NCBI GenBank assembly: GCA_025736915.1
Contig: CP107049.1
Coordinates: 620,001-684,000, forward strand
Reading direction: 5' to 3'
From: Acinetobacter nosocomialis
GTDB taxonomy: Bacteria; Pseudomonadota; Gammaproteobacteria; Pseudomonadales; Moraxellaceae
DNA length: 64,000 bases
Below, piece after piece: positions 51,818 to 62,291 of this stretch. Position 1 is the first letter of the stretch. Every line of letters starts with the position of its first letter. A program made the translations under genes and the position numbers. A model generated the notes under the pieces. That model was not told the origin of the DNA. It saw nothing but the letters and a program-made list of their open reading frames with translations, and searched no databases.

Positions 51818-52834
51818 TTAAGAATTTACTGGAATAGATAATTCAGTCATTGGCCAACGTGGTGTAGTCGTGACAGCCAAGCCATCATGTTGGCCGGCTT
51901 TTAAACGCTGATAACCTGCAAATGCAATCATTGCACCATTATCAGTACATAAAGCAGATTCTGCATAGTAAACCTGAGCTTTAATTTTCGCCAATGAAGT
52001 TTCTAACTGTTCACGTAGTCGTAAATTTGCACTTACCCCACCAGCAATCACTAAACGCTTAAGTCCAGTTTGCTTTAAGGCTTTTACTGATTTTTTTACC
52101 AAGGTATCAACAATGGCTTCTTGGAATGAAGCAGCAATATCAGCATCACGGTTTTCACCATTCAACTTTTTCAATTGAACAGAAACTGCCGTCTTTAAAC
52201 CACTAAAAGAAAAATCTAGGCCTTGATGAAGCATTGGCCGTGGAAATTCAAATGCTAGCGGATCACCAGATAACGCTAGTTTTGCGATATTTGGCCCACC
52301 CGGATATGGCAAGCTCATCATTTTCGCAACTTTATCGAAAGCTTCACCAGCAGCATCATCAATAGACTCACCTAAGAGTTCATATTGACCAATGCCATGA
52401 GCTGCCATCAATTGCGTATGTCCACCCGAAACAAGCAATGCAACAAATGGAAACTCAGGCGGTTGGCTTGAAAGCAAGGGCGCCAACATGTGCCCTTCCA
52501 TATGGTGAACACCAATCGCAGGCTTATTTAAAGAAAAAGCTAAAGTTCTTCCAAACAATGCGCCTGTCATTAAGGCTCCCATTAAACCGGGGCCACGCGT
52601 ATAAGCAACTGCATCAATCTCTTGTTTCGTTACACCACTTTGTTCAAGCAATTGATTCATTAAAGGAATGAGCTTACGAACATGATCACGAGAAGCAAGT
52701 TCAGGTACTACCCCACCATATTCAGCATGAAGTTTTATCTGGCTATAAAGAACCTGTCCCCGTAAGCCGAGTTCGCTATCATAAAGTGCCAACCCTGTTT
52801 CATCACAAGAAGTTTCCAAGCCTAAAACAATCAT
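51818..52834 (-). CDS. tsaD: tRNA threonylcarbamoyladenosine synthase subunit TsaD
   Basis: 338 residues from the ATG at 52834 ([14 protein letters not shown]). ASKHA fold with the metal motif HHMEGH near residue 110, VSGGHTQL, and the later [13 protein letters not shown] and [11 protein letters not shown]. With TsaB, TsaE and TsaC it makes t6A at position 37 of ANN-decoding tRNAs. Essential in most bacteria. It is divergent from rpsU, as often in gammaproteobacteria. Confidence 0.96.
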   Translation of the reverse strand: MIVLGLETSCDETGLALYDSELGLRGQVLYSQIKLHAEYGGVVPELASRDHVRKLIPLMNQLLEQSGVTKQEIDAVAYTRGPGLMGALMTGALFGRTLAFSLNKPAIGVHHMEGHMLAPLLSSQPPEFPFVALLVSGGHTQLMAAHGIGQYELLGESIDDAAGEAFDKVAKMMSLPYPGGPNIAKLALSGDPLAFEFPRPMLHQGLDFSFSGLKTAVSVQLKKLNGENRDADIAASFQEAIVDTLVKKSVKALKQTGLKRLVIAGGVSANLRLREQLETSLAKIKAQVYYAESALCTDNGAMIAFAGYQRLKAGQHDGLAVTTTPRWPMTELSIPVNS

Positions 52835-52874
52835 CAAAACTGCCTTTTATATGAGTCAAAATATTGCAATCGCT

Positions 52875-52902
52875 ATTATAGACTTGTGATATGAGTTGTA
52901 AA
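52875..52902 (-). promoter_or_regulatory. Candidate tsaD promoter
   Basis: Minus strand TTTACA (52902-52897), 16-base spacer, TATAAT (52880-52875), 41 bases before the tsaD ATG. It overlaps the opposite promoter for rpsU. Confidence 0.6.
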
Positions 52903-52912
52903 TGAGTAAAAT
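52884..52912 (+). promoter_or_regulatory. Candidate rpsU promoter
   Basis: TTGTGA (52884-52889), 17-base spacer, TAAAAT (52907-52912), 68 bases before the rpsU ATG. Its -35 and spacer overlap the divergent tsaD promoter, so the two may compete. Confidence 0.6.
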
Positions 52913-52979
52913 ACTGACCTTCACTTGTGATCCGGCGCAATGGTGTGCCTGATCTTATCCATAATCTAGAGGATTTTAC

Positions 52980-53195
52980 ATGCCACAAGTTAAGTTGAAA
53001 GAAGGCGAACCAGTTGACGTAGCTATCCGTCGTTTCAAACGTTCATGCGAAAAAGCTGGTGTTTTAGCTGACGTTCGTAAGCGTGAATTCTACGAAAAAC
53101 CAACTCAAGAACGTAAGCGCAAAAAAGCTGCTGCAGTTAAACGCTACCAAAAGAAATTGGCTCGCGAATCTGTACGTACTACTCGCCTTTACTAA
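52980..53195 (+). CDS. rpsU: 30S ribosomal protein S21
   Basis: 71 residues, very basic, with the family's [17 protein letters not shown] and a C-terminal Lys/Arg-rich helix, the usual length. It binds near the 3' end of 16S rRNA and helps initiation. AGAGGA precedes the ATG. yqeY follows after 26 bases. Confidence 0.97.
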
Positions 53196-53221
53196 TTAAT
53201 TTGTGATTGACTGCTGAAATT

Positions 53222-53668
53222 ATGACTACTTTAAAAGACCAAATTACTGATGCATTAAAAACTTCTATGCGTGCCAAAGATATGGCAACAGTGACGGTTT
53301 TGCGTAGTCTACAAGCAGCAATTAAGCAAATCGAAGTTGATGAGCGCATAGAGCTTGGCGACGCTCAGGTTCTTGCGGTCATTGAAAAGCAAATTAAACA
53401 ACGTAAAGAATCGATCAAAGCCTTTGAAGGTGCTGGTCGTGATGATTTAGCTAGTAAAGAACAAGCCGAAGCTGAGATTATTTCCCAGTTTCTACCAGAA
53501 GCTATGACTGAGGAAGAGCTTGATTCTATCATTGAGCAAACGATTGCTGCTCAAGAAGCAACTAGCATGAAAGATATGGGTAAGGTGATGAATTCTCTAC
53601 GTCCGATCATAGCCGGGCGTGCCGATCCTGCTCAAGTTTCAGCAAAAATTAAAGCTAAATTAGCTTAA
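53222..53668 (+). CDS. yqeY: GatB/YqeY-domain protein
   Basis: 148 residues from the ATG at 53222; a TTG at 53207 would add five residues and is less likely. All helical, with the YqeY signature (VTVLRSLQAAIKQIEVDER, MTEEELDSIIEQTI, MGKVMNSLRP). Related to the tail domain of the amidotransferase GatB, possibly tRNA-binding. It commonly follows rpsU and sits upstream of dnaG in relatives, but here a protease gene on the other strand follows. Confidence 0.93.
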   Translation: MTTLKDQITDALKTSMRAKDMATVTVLRSLQAAIKQIEVDERIELGDAQVLAVIEKQIKQRKESIKAFEGAGRDDLASKEQAEAEIISQFLPEAMTEEELDSIIEQTIAAQEATSMKDMGKVMNSLRPIIAGRADPAQVSAKIKAKLA

Positions 53669-53769
53669 TCCCCTCTCTTTCCTTTATAAATTTTTAGACC
53701 AAGCTTTCAGTTACTTGTGAGTTTAAGTAAATTCGTGTCTGCGAAAATCACAAGATTACTCTACACGTC

Positions 53770-55206
53770 CTAAATTTTCATTCGTCGTTCATCTTGCATT
53801 TGCTTTAAGCGGCTATCTATTTTAGCAGACATTGCATGATTGTCTTTTGCAAGTCGCTGTGCATGTAACATCGATTTAATTGCATTTTCTTCACTACCAG
53901 ACCAAAATTGTGCCTCTGCTCGATAGCGCAACACATTCACCGCCCTTAAAGGCGACTCTTTATCTAAATTAGCGGCTTGCTGTAATAGTTGCCAGCCTTG
54001 AATATCTCGGGCATTTTTATTAATAAAATGCTGAACAAGTGTCTGTACTTGTGCATATTTCCCCTGACGTAACAAAACCTCAGCCAACTTATAGCTAAAC
54101 GCTTTATTTTCAGGCATGGTCATTTGCAATGGCGCAATAGAATTATAGGCCTGATCAAGTTTATTTTGCCCCAAATAAATATCTGTTTGAATTAAAGAAA
54201 CGAGTGGCTTACCACTAGATTTTACTTGATCTAAGGTTGTTTGAGCTTGCGTATAATCACCTTGTTTTAAATAAAATGCAGACAACGCTAATAACCCTGC
54301 CAGATTTTTTTGCGAGGCCAAACTTTGAAGCTGATTTTCTGTAGCTTCTCCAGCAACCACCATGGTGTACCATTTTAAAATTTCAAAATCGACATCATAT
54401 ATTCGACTTTTAACACGAGGCATTTGATTAGCTCTTAGACGAGCCTCACTCATACGCTCAGTCGTTAAAGGATGGGTAAGCCAAAAATCCGGCAGAAAAC
54501 TTACATGGCTAGTTGCTCTATGCATTGTTTCAAAATAATCCGCCATACTTTGTGGGTTATAACCCGCGGCATACATATATTGCATTCCGATCCGATCGGC
54601 TTCACGCTCTTGATTACGGCTATAGGTAAGCTGCTTATCCAAAAGTGCAGCTTGCGTACCCAACATGACTGCCGCCCCTGCATCTCCACCCGCCTGAGCA
54701 GCCAAAGCTACGCCTGCCAGCAAACCAGCCAAACTTAAGAGTGCTTGCCCTTTAAAGGCTTCTTCTGAACGACTAAAGTGCCTTTGAGAAACGTGAGCAA
54801 TTTCGTGTGCCATCACACCAGCAATCTCATCAATATTGCGAGCTGATGAAATAAGGCCAGTATTTAGTGCAAATAGCCCACCTGGAACAGCAAATGCGTT
54901 AATTTGAGGATCTTTAATTACAACCAGCCCAATAGGTTGTCCAAGTTGTGTTTCACCCAAGATATTAGAGAAGACTTGGAAAAACTGATCTTCCAACCAC
55001 ACATCTTGTATGACTGGCATTTGCTTATGAACTTCACGGAAAACTTTTTCACCAATAAATTTTTCTTTCTGTTGGTCAAGCAATCCAATTCCACTACCAA
55101 TATTGGGAATTTCGACTTGTCCAGAAGCTGGTTTTGGATCAAAAGGATCTGCATAAGAGGCATTTGTTATAAAAGCCAAACTTAAAATAACTGGCAAAAA
55201 TTTCAA
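53770..55206 (-). CDS. Periplasmic M48 metalloprotease with TPR-like repeats (BepA-like)
   Basis: 478 residues. Signal peptide MKFLPVILSLAFITNASYA. An M48 catalytic domain with the zinc motif HEIAH at 134-138 and third ligand Glu in NQEREADRIG, then a helical repeat region (about 280-470). This architecture is that of BepA (YfgC), which checks assembly of the LptD and BAM complexes in the outer membrane. No second gene in the operon. Confidence in BepA orthology is moderate. Confidence 0.87.
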   Translation of the reverse strand: MKFLPVILSLAFITNASYADPFDPKPASGQVEIPNIGSGIGLLDQQKEKFIGEKVFREVHKQMPVIQDVWLEDQFFQVFSNILGETQLGQPIGLVVIKDPQINAFAVPGGLFALNTGLISSARNIDEIAGVMAHEIAHVSQRHFSRSEEAFKGQALLSLAGLLAGVALAAQAGGDAGAAVMLGTQAALLDKQLTYSRNQEREADRIGMQYMYAAGYNPQSMADYFETMHRATSHVSFLPDFWLTHPLTTERMSEARLRANQMPRVKSRIYDVDFEILKWYTMVVAGEATENQLQSLASQKNLAGLLALSAFYLKQGDYTQAQTTLDQVKSSGKPLVSLIQTDIYLGQNKLDQAYNSIAPLQMTMPENKAFSYKLAEVLLRQGKYAQVQTLVQHFINKNARDIQGWQLLQQAANLDKESPLRAVNVLRYRAEAQFWSGSEENAIKSMLHAQRLAKDNHAMSAKIDSRLKQMQDERRMKI

Positions 55207-55340
55207 AAGTTCTTCTCTATTAAAATTAAACTAACAAAAAAGCCCATTCATAGAATGCTTGAGTTTGCTGCATCATATGAACAGGCTTTCACTATAACAT
55301 TGAAAATAGACTATATTTGCAATGAAGTGTTATTCAATAT

Positions 55341-56306
55341 TTATACGAAATTAGGATTCACCAAATATCTTGGTGTTTTATCTTCCAATGCTTCTACCAA
55401 ATTTTTATATGCTAAGTTTGCCATTTTTTTGCGTGTTTCAGCTGTAGCAGAACCTACATGAGGCAAAGTAACCACATTTGGTAATTTGAAAAGTTCAGAA
55501 TCTTGCAAAGGCTCTTTTTCATATACATCTAAACCTGCAGCAAAAATAACTTCCTGCTGTAAAGCTTCAATAAGTGCCTGCTCATCAACCACTGAACCAC
55601 GCGCAATATTAATAAAAATAGCGTGTTTTTGCATAAGTTCAAATTGAGCTTTACCCATTAAGGCTTTAGATTCTGCATTTAAATCAACTGCTGTGACTAC
55701 AAAATCAGACTGTTGTAACAACTCATCCAAACCTAGATATTGAGCATTCAATGGCTCAGCCAATTCAGGCTTTTCACGTCGATTATGGTAAACAATATTC
55801 ATGTTAAAACCATAAAAACCACGACGTGCAATTGCAGCACCAATATTACCAAGCCCAATAATTCCTAGTGTTTTCCCAAAAACATCCAGACCAAACTCCT
55901 GTGGCCCAACTGTTCTTTTCCATTCACCTTGTTTAGTCCAATGGTCTAGAAATGGTACTTTTCTAGCTGCACTTAACAATAGAGTAAAGGCAAGATCTGC
56001 TGTAGTTTCAGTCAAAACATGTGGTGTATTTGATAACCAGATTTTCTTTTGGTTTAAATAAGCAACATCATAATTATCGTAGCCGACTGTCACAGATGAA
56101 ATAATTTTTAATTTTTGTGCTGGAGCAAGGTTACTTTCATTAAGTAAGCGGCCTGCCCCAATCATTCCATCAGCATCTACCACTTCTTGTCGTATCTGTT
56201 CATTAATATCGCCCAATTTAGGGTTTAATACGACAACATGATAGTCCTGCTGCAACCGTGACAAAATTTCTTTATCGATTTGGCTAAAAACCACAACCTT
56301 TTTCAT
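55341..56306 (-). CDS. D-2-hydroxyacid dehydrogenase (GhrB-like)
   Basis: 321 residues. Split substrate domain around a Rossmann domain with GLGNIGAAIARRG; catalytic Arg in NIARGSVVDE, Glu in YEKEPLQD and His in LPHVGSAT. This set reduces glyoxylate, hydroxypyruvate or 2-ketogluconate with NAD(P)H. AGGGAT precedes the ATG. It lies 11 bases after the stop of the upstream gene on the same strand, so the two are probably co-transcribed. Confidence 0.87.
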   Translation of the reverse strand: MKKVVVFSQIDKEILSRLQQDYHVVVLNPKLGDINEQIRQEVVDADGMIGAGRLLNESNLAPAQKLKIISSVTVGYDNYDVAYLNQKKIWLSNTPHVLTETTADLAFTLLLSAARKVPFLDHWTKQGEWKRTVGPQEFGLDVFGKTLGIIGLGNIGAAIARRGFYGFNMNIVYHNRREKPELAEPLNAQYLGLDELLQQSDFVVTAVDLNAESKALMGKAQFELMQKHAIFINIARGSVVDEQALIEALQQEVIFAAGLDVYEKEPLQDSELFKLPNVVTLPHVGSATAETRKKMANLAYKNLVEALEDKTPRYLVNPNFV

Positions 56307-56317
56307 GTATATCCCTA

Positions 56318-56968
56318 CTACTCATTGTTATCTTGCATAAGTTGCCACAACCTTTTTTTAAGGAGAGGCTTATCTAACATTTCTTTTAAACTAGCTAAAT
56401 GAATAATATTTGTATGTTGAATATAGGCACATTTACCTAAACATAAAATCTTTTTTTCTGCCGCCACAGCATCTAAAAAACCTTGAATATATGAACCTAC
56501 GCCGCGTTGATCCTGATAAGCAGCTAACGGGAAAGGCCATTTTAATTCGGCATAGTGCCCGACTTTAGCCTTTTGTATATTTGCCCAAAGTTGTTTTTCT
56601 TCTTTTTCTAATGCAGTTACATCAACAAAGATTACACACTTTTCAAGGCAATAAGCCTGTAACTCAAATGGAGTAATTGTCTCTTGCTCAATGACTTTAG
56701 GTTTTTCTACAAGTATCTCTGGCTGCGAGACTTCTGCAACTACTATTGGTGGCTCTTCCACCACTTTAGGAATTTCAAACACCTGTGGCTGAGTGTTCTT
56801 TTGCTCAAAAGCAGGAACATCTATGGTAGGTACGGTAATTGACTCATGAGGTTCAACAACCTGATCTCGCCACAAAGTATGGGCATTATTTTTTTGGCAC
56901 ACTTGTGTTCTAGGAATCCATACGTCTATTCCTAAAGTTGCCAGTATATTTCTTTGCTGCCCAATCAT
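56318..56968 (-). CDS. Hypothetical protein, possible DNA polymerase III psi subunit (HolD)
   Basis: 216 residues. The N-terminus (QRNILATLGIDVWIPR) resembles the psi peptide by which HolD binds the chi subunit. A low-complexity Glu/Val/Pro-rich linker follows (about 45-100), then a compact alpha/beta domain (KCVIFVDVTALEKEEKQLWA, VAAEKKILCLGKCAYIQ). The linker and length (E. coli HolD is 137) are unlike the classical protein. Lies directly upstream of the hydroxyacid dehydrogenase. Confidence 0.5.
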   Translation of the reverse strand: MIGQQRNILATLGIDVWIPRTQVCQKNNAHTLWRDQVVEPHESITVPTIDVPAFEQKNTQPQVFEIPKVVEEPPIVVAEVSQPEILVEKPKVIEQETITPFELQAYCLEKCVIFVDVTALEKEEKQLWANIQKAKVGHYAELKWPFPLAAYQDQRGVGSYIQGFLDAVAAEKKILCLGKCAYIQHTNIIHLASLKEMLDKPLLKKRLWQLMQDNNE

Positions 56969-57068
56969 GTCTAAATCAGTACCTCTAATCTACACACATT
57001 CTAACGGGCTTCTGATTTTTTTTCAGCGTTTTCTTTTAATGATACTCTTTGGAAACTACATATGTTTC

Positions 57069-58973
57069 TTAAATAATCATAACGCTATTTTTCTTCTGCA
57101 TTTGCTCTACAATTTCATCAGACTCAAAACCAAATCGCCAATAGAGCAACTCAAGCACATCAAGTTCATCTTGAGTAATAATACGATCACTCCACAAGCA
57201 CATTTCAGCAATTGCCAATATACTTAAGCGGTCACGCAGCAATAACCCAGCAATATCATTTAAAATTTCTGCCAAGTCTAAAGGTTCATCCGAAATTTCA
57301 TCATAAATATGCATTTCATCAGGATTAAGCAAAGAACGTAAGATACGTTCGCGAACCTCTAACTGATTCGGACTATTGATTTGTTGCACATGAAGTAATG
57401 CATCAATTAAACGAACAATTTGAGGTTTTACCTCTTCAAATGCTGTCGGCAAATGAAGTGGCATCAAGTTTAACTCGTACTTAACACGCTCGAGTAGAAG
57501 TGCATCAAGTAATCCAATTTCCCCATCTTCTTGAATAATTAGTGCCAGTTTAGTCAAAAATTGACGCGCAATACTTGCAGGCATATGGCCAATATTTTTA
57601 CATGCGTCGTGAAATATCTGAATATGAATACGACCATCCAGATTAAGCAAAGCATCGACAATCGAATGGCTTACCGGAGCTTCTTGCGGAATAAATTCTC
57701 GATATTGACGAATCATTAAAATTGCAACCATCACCTCACGCGAACCAGTGGCTGTTTGCAATGCACGCTGAATAAGTTCAGGGCGTTTTTTATTACGTCG
57801 GATATCGCTGCTCAAAGGCTTGATCGCATCATTTAATGCAAAACTAATTGGAGAAAGACGTAATAATGGCAGAGGTTGTGGTGATGACCACGGAATATAA
57901 ATTTCAGTCTCAGATTCTTCTAATGAACGGAAAAGGCTAAATAAAGGCCTATTACGAAGTTTCTTTAAATTTTCTAATTGTAAATCTTGCAGTAAAGTTG
58001 GGTTAAGTTCGTAAATACGCTCACGAATACTTGGGTGAATATTCATCCAGCTTTGAGGGCTAAGTGAGTTTGCAAAACACATATGCGCGATTGATTCAGA
58101 ATAAGCACTATGAATTTGTGATCCTGAATGGTGAACATAAATACGTAATAATGTTTGGGTATTTGTACTATTTTTTAATAATCGCATGGTTTTTTGGTCA
58201 TTGCGAAACGTACGACCACTTAATGTTAAATATTTAATAAAACGAGTGATCAATACACCCAAGCTTCCCGCCAGCCAGATTACGCCACCGACAGCTACAA
58301 ATACCGTTTCAAATTTATGCTTATAGCCTGGACTATAACGTTTGAAACCCTGCTTGGCGAGTTTACTACCCCATTGACTGAACGTCGTTAAACCACTGTA
58401 TAAAATTTTTAATTTAGTATTTTCTACAGCTTCGCCCGATAAAATTTGGTTAAACTCATGACCTAATAAACCATACAGCTCCAGTTCATCCAGATTCTGT
58501 AAAGCGCCCCAAGTCAAAATAATGACAATATCATTTGAGTGAAAACCTGCCGTTAACGCATTTACACCTACTTCATCAGGCAAAACATAGAGAGTTGGAA
58601 CGTTAAGAGAAAATGTTTGCGCCAAATGTTCTGTAATTTTTAATGCCGCATGCTCTTCTGGTGTACTCTCACCTTTTACCAAACGACGCGCTTTAAGCTG
58701 TTTGGCAAGGGAATGACCACCTTTACGCAAAATATAAAGCTCGGTCACCACCGACCAAACCATAATAAAAAGCAAAAGAGCAACAAAATATGGACTTAAA
58801 GCGTGCCACCAAATCGGTTGGCTATAATCAAAAAAATGAACGAGTAAACCTAAAATGAGATTTAAAATAAAAATAGTTAAAAGCACAGCGACCAAACACA
58901 TAGTGATGGACCATGCCATATTTTTATTTTCGATTAAATAGTGGCTTACTTCTTTCAATGTAAATAATCCCAA
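57069..58973 (-). CDS. M48-family membrane protein with broken zinc motif
   Basis: 634 residues from TTG at 58973; an ATG at 58919 (616 residues) is also possible, start uncertain. Two N-terminal membrane segments (about 20-45, 60-80), the M48-like core with HEFNQ at 172-176 where active enzymes have HExxH, another membrane segment near 225-245, then a long helical cytoplasmic-type C-terminal part. The missing second His should abolish normal zinc binding, suggesting a pseudoprotease. AT-rich gap to holD-like gene is only 100 bases. Confidence 0.72.
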   Translation of the reverse strand: MGLFTLKEVSHYLIENKNMAWSITMCLVAVLLTIFILNLILGLLVHFFDYSQPIWWHALSPYFVALLLFIMVWSVVTELYILRKGGHSLAKQLKARRLVKGESTPEEHAALKITEHLAQTFSLNVPTLYVLPDEVGVNALTAGFHSNDIVIILTWGALQNLDELELYGLLGHEFNQILSGEAVENTKLKILYSGLTTFSQWGSKLAKQGFKRYSPGYKHKFETVFVAVGGVIWLAGSLGVLITRFIKYLTLSGRTFRNDQKTMRLLKNSTNTQTLLRIYVHHSGSQIHSAYSESIAHMCFANSLSPQSWMNIHPSIRERIYELNPTLLQDLQLENLKKLRNRPLFSLFRSLEESETEIYIPWSSPQPLPLLRLSPISFALNDAIKPLSSDIRRNKKRPELIQRALQTATGSREVMVAILMIRQYREFIPQEAPVSHSIVDALLNLDGRIHIQIFHDACKNIGHMPASIARQFLTKLALIIQEDGEIGLLDALLLERVKYELNLMPLHLPTAFEEVKPQIVRLIDALLHVQQINSPNQLEVRERILRSLLNPDEMHIYDEISDEPLDLAEILNDIAGLLLRDRLSILAIAEMCLWSDRIITQDELDVLELLYWRFGFESDEIVEQMQKKNSVMII

Positions 58974-59000
58974 TTACATTGTTAAGTTTCATCATAAAAG

Positions 59001-59027
59001 AAAAAAGCGGGAAACACCCGCTTTTTT
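59001..59027 (-). terminator. Terminator after purF
   Basis: Stem AAAAAAGCGGG / CCCGCTTTTTT with a 5-base loop, 10 bases after the purF stop on the minus strand. Confidence 0.87.
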
Positions 59028-59036
59028 CGGCTATTT

Positions 59037-60578
59037 CTATTCTTCTTTAATACCCGTCAAATCTACTGACGCTGCATCAATATTGACATCAATATAACCA
59101 TCTTTTTTCTTTTTCGCAGAATCATTACGCTTCTGCTCCAAATTATTCAGATAGTCTGCATCGATTCCACCAGTTACATAGATACCATCAAAAACAGAGC
59201 AATCAAACTCAGTCAATGTAGGAACCTTACTTGTACGTACGGCGTTCTTCAAGTCTTCCAAATCTTGGAATACTAAACGATCAGCACCAATAATTTCTTG
59301 GATTTCCTCTACGCTGCGTTCTGAAGCGATAAGCTCAGTCTTGGCAGGCATATCAATACCATAAACGTTTGGATACATTACTTTTGGTGCTGCTGAAGCA
59401 AAGTATACTTTTTTCGCACCTGAGTCACGTGCCATTTGAATAATCTCATTACACGTAGTACCACGTACAATAGAGTCATCAACCAATAGAACGTTCTTGC
59501 CTTTAAACTCTAACTCAACAGGGTTCAATTTCTGACGTACAGATTTTTTACGCTGTTGTTGACCCGGCATAATGAAGGTACGACCGATATAACGGTTTTT
59601 CATAAAGCCTTCACGGAACTTCACACCAAGAATATTTGCAAGCTCTAATGCTGAAGTACGGCTTGTATCTGGAATTGGGATAACCACATCAATATCATGG
59701 TCCTCACCCCAGTCACGCAAAATCTTATGCGCTAATTTTTCACCCATTTTTAAACGGGCTTTATAAACTGAAATACCATCAATAATTGCGTCTGGACGAG
59801 CAAAATAAACATATTCAAAAATACATGGGCGGTATTTTGGTTCTGCCGCACACTGTTTAGTGAATAACTGACCTTCAGAATCAATAAAAATTGCTTCACC
59901 TGGTGCAATATCACGCTCGATTTTAAAACCAAGTGCAGTAATCGCTACAGACTCTGATGCAATGATATATTCCATCTCACCTTGTTCAGTTTCACGCGAA
60001 CCATAAATAAGTGGACGAATACCATTTGGATCACGGAAACCAACCAAACCATGACCAGTGATCATAGCTACTACACCATAAGCACCTTGACAGCGCTCAT
60101 GAACACGAGAGACCGTATGGAAAATATCTTCAGCTGTAGGGTTTAGTGTTCCTTTCTTTTGCAACTCATGTGCAAAAACGTTTAAAAGAACTTCTGAGTC
60201 AGAATCAGTGTTCATGTGACGTAAATCTGTTTTAAACAGGTCATCATGAATTTCTTCTGCATTGGTCAAGTTACCATTATGTGCAAGTGTAATCCCGTAA
60301 GGTGAGTTCACATAAAATGGTTGAGCTTCCGCACTGCTAGCAGAACCCGCAGTTGGGTAGCGCACATGACCAATACCGTAATTACCAAGTAATGCTCTCA
60401 TATGACGAGTATGAAAGACATCACGCACCATACCGTTATCCTTACGAAGGAAAAGACGGCCTTCATGGCAGGTTACTATTCCAGCTGCATCTTGCCCACG
60501 ATGCTGCAACATCGTTAATGCATCAAACAACATTTGGTTCACTGGCGATTTACCGGCTATACCAACAACTCCACACAT
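59037..60578 (-). CDS. purF: Amidophosphoribosyltransferase
   Basis: 513 residues. The N-terminal glutaminase begins MCGVVGIAG with nucleophile Cys2, and the PRPP motif is [13 protein letters not shown] near residue 365. It makes 5-phosphoribosylamine from PRPP and glutamine, the first step of purine synthesis. The C-terminal tail is Lys/Asp-rich. It is the last gene after pyrD and cvpA, with 25 bases to cvpA; cvpA-purF is a common pair. Confidence 0.96.
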   Translation of the reverse strand: MCGVVGIAGKSPVNQMLFDALTMLQHRGQDAAGIVTCHEGRLFLRKDNGMVRDVFHTRHMRALLGNYGIGHVRYPTAGSASSAEAQPFYVNSPYGITLAHNGNLTNAEEIHDDLFKTDLRHMNTDSDSEVLLNVFAHELQKKGTLNPTAEDIFHTVSRVHERCQGAYGVVAMITGHGLVGFRDPNGIRPLIYGSRETEQGEMEYIIASESVAITALGFKIERDIAPGEAIFIDSEGQLFTKQCAAEPKYRPCIFEYVYFARPDAIIDGISVYKARLKMGEKLAHKILRDWGEDHDIDVVIPIPDTSRTSALELANILGVKFREGFMKNRYIGRTFIMPGQQQRKKSVRQKLNPVELEFKGKNVLLVDDSIVRGTTCNEIIQMARDSGAKKVYFASAAPKVMYPNVYGIDMPAKTELIASERSVEEIQEIIGADRLVFQDLEDLKNAVRTSKVPTLTEFDCSVFDGIYVTGGIDADYLNNLEQKRNDSAKKKKDGYIDVNIDAASVDLTGIKEE

Positions 60579-60603
60579 AGCAACCTCGCAGACAAGCTAG
60601 GAA

Positions 60604-61191
60604 TTAATAAAAAGGATTCTTTGTTGAATGGTCGGGCCGGATTTCTGATTCTTCCGACTCGTCCATTGGTTTTGGAGAAGTGCGAGATACACCGCCTCCA
60701 GATGTTATCTGATGATATGCCTCACTTGCTGCGTCTTTAGAAAGCTCTGTGGCTAAAGGCGCATAAGGCAGTAAAAATTGTATAAGTATGGACTGTTTCC
60801 AGTTTGCTGAACCTTCAACCCAAGGTCCTACGCCTTGCATGGTAATAAGAACGACCAGTAAACCTTTCAACGAACCAAAAGCACCACCTGCTAAACGATT
60901 TAATGGCCCCAATTTCAAACTTTTCAAGAGGCCATTTAAAAGTGCAGTGACGATCCAAGTTAAAACAACAATAATAAGTGCAATAAATGCAAAAGCCGCA
61001 ATCTTTTGAACCACCGGATCCTGACTTAAACCCGACATTGACGGAGCTAGAAGAACAGCATATTTTGCACCCATAATTAATGCAAAAATCCATCCTACCA
61101 AGTTCGCAAAGGCTTTTATAAATCCTTGTCGCAAACCGTTTAGCCCCCCAATGAGCAAAAGTATTAGAATGATGATATCAATAGTGTTCAT
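60604..61191 (-). CDS. cvpA: CvpA family membrane protein
   Basis: 195 residues from the ATG at 61191. Four membrane segments (about 5-20, 27-45, 60-85, 100-120), with DIIILILLLIGGLNGLRQGF at the start as in CvpA (colicin V production protein). Ends in a hydrophilic Ser/Glu-rich tail. Role in envelope homeostasis is not fully known. Starts 7 bases after the pyrD stop and upstream of purF, likely one operon. Confidence 0.88.
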   Translation of the reverse strand: MNTIDIIILILLLIGGLNGLRQGFIKAFANLVGWIFALIMGAKYAVLLAPSMSGLSQDPVVQKIAAFAFIALIIVVLTWIVTALLNGLLKSLKLGPLNRLAGGAFGSLKGLLVVLITMQGVGPWVEGSANWKQSILIQFLLPYAPLATELSKDAASEAYHQITSGGGVSRTSPKPMDESEESEIRPDHSTKNPFY

Positions 61192-61197
61192 GTTCAA

Positions 61198-62202
61198 TTA
61201 GGTCATAGCTTCAACACATTGCTTTACAAGTGTTGGTCCTGTGTAGATTAGACCACTATAAATTTGAACAAGTGTTGCTCCAGCTTGTTGTTTCGCTAAA
61301 GCTTGCTCACCAGACAAAATACCACCCACACCGATTAAAGGAATTTGTCCCTTTAATGATTGAGCAAATAAACGTAAACATTCTGTACTTTTTTCAAATA
61401 CAGGAGCACCTGACAAACCACCTGACTCATTACCGTAAGGCAGGTTTTCCACCCCTTCTCTCGATAAAGTCGTATTGGTCACAATAAGACCGTCAATTTT
61501 AAAATCTAATAATTGAGCAGAGATAAACTCAACATCTTCAGCTGTTAGGTCCGGAGCGACTTTCAAAACTAAAGGAACATAGTGATTATATTGCTCAGCC
61601 AACTCAAGTTGACGCGCTTTTAAAGTTTGCAGTAATTCAGTTAACGCATCGCCACTTTGTAAACTACGCAAGTTTTTAGTGTTTGGAGATGAAATATTAA
61701 CTGTAATGTATGACGCGTAGTTATAAACTTTCTCAAGACAAATTAAGTAATCATCAACTGCTTTTTCGACAGGCGTATCAGCATTTTTACCAATGTTGAT
61801 TCCTAAAATGCCTCTAAACTTTGAAGCTTTAACATTTTCAATCAGCTTATCAACACCATCATTATTAAAACCCATGCGGTTAATAATGGCTTTAGCTTCA
61901 GGAATACGAAATAAACGTGGTTTTGGATTACCCGATTGTGGGCGAGGTGTAATTGTGCCAATTTCAATGAAACCGAAACCTAAACCAGCTAAGGCATCAA
62001 TATGAGCACCATTTTTATCTAGGCCTGCTGCCAAACCTACAGGGTTAGGAAACTCGATTCCCATACATGTAGTAGGTTTTGCTTCTACAGCCTGACGCAT
62101 CATGCCTAGCTTATGTGCTTTATCAAGCATGGATAATGTTAATTCATGGGCACGCTCTGGTGCTAAACTAAACAACATCGGGCGAGCAAGTGAATATAAC
62201 AT
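61198..62202 (-). CDS. pyrD: Dihydroorotate dehydrogenase, class 2 (quinone)
   Basis: 334 residues from the ATG at 62202, which aligns with other PyrD starts; a GTG at 62211 is the alternative. Membrane-associating N-terminus [23 protein letters not shown]-binding [12 protein letters not shown], active-site Ser in [10 protein letters not shown], and [12 protein letters not shown] for phosphate binding. Oxidises dihydroorotate to orotate with quinone in pyrimidine synthesis. First gene of the pyrD-cvpA-purF run. Confidence 0.95.
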   Translation of the reverse strand: MLYSLARPMLFSLAPERAHELTLSMLDKAHKLGMMRQAVEAKPTTCMGIEFPNPVGLAAGLDKNGAHIDALAGLGFGFIEIGTITPRPQSGNPKPRLFRIPEAKAIINRMGFNNDGVDKLIENVKASKFRGILGINIGKNADTPVEKAVDDYLICLEKVYNYASYITVNISSPNTKNLRSLQSGDALTELLQTLKARQLELAEQYNHYVPLVLKVAPDLTAEDVEFISAQLLDFKIDGLIVTNTTLSREGVENLPYGNESGGLSGAPVFEKSTECLRLFAQSLKGQIPLIGVGGILSGEQALAKQQAGATLVQIYSGLIYTGPTLVKQCVEAMT

Positions 62203-62291
62203 ACCAATCACAGTCTACTGATTTTAGGTACGCATATTATAGGCACAGGCAGCACAAAACACCATGCCTGACATAAGCATATTTTAATATG

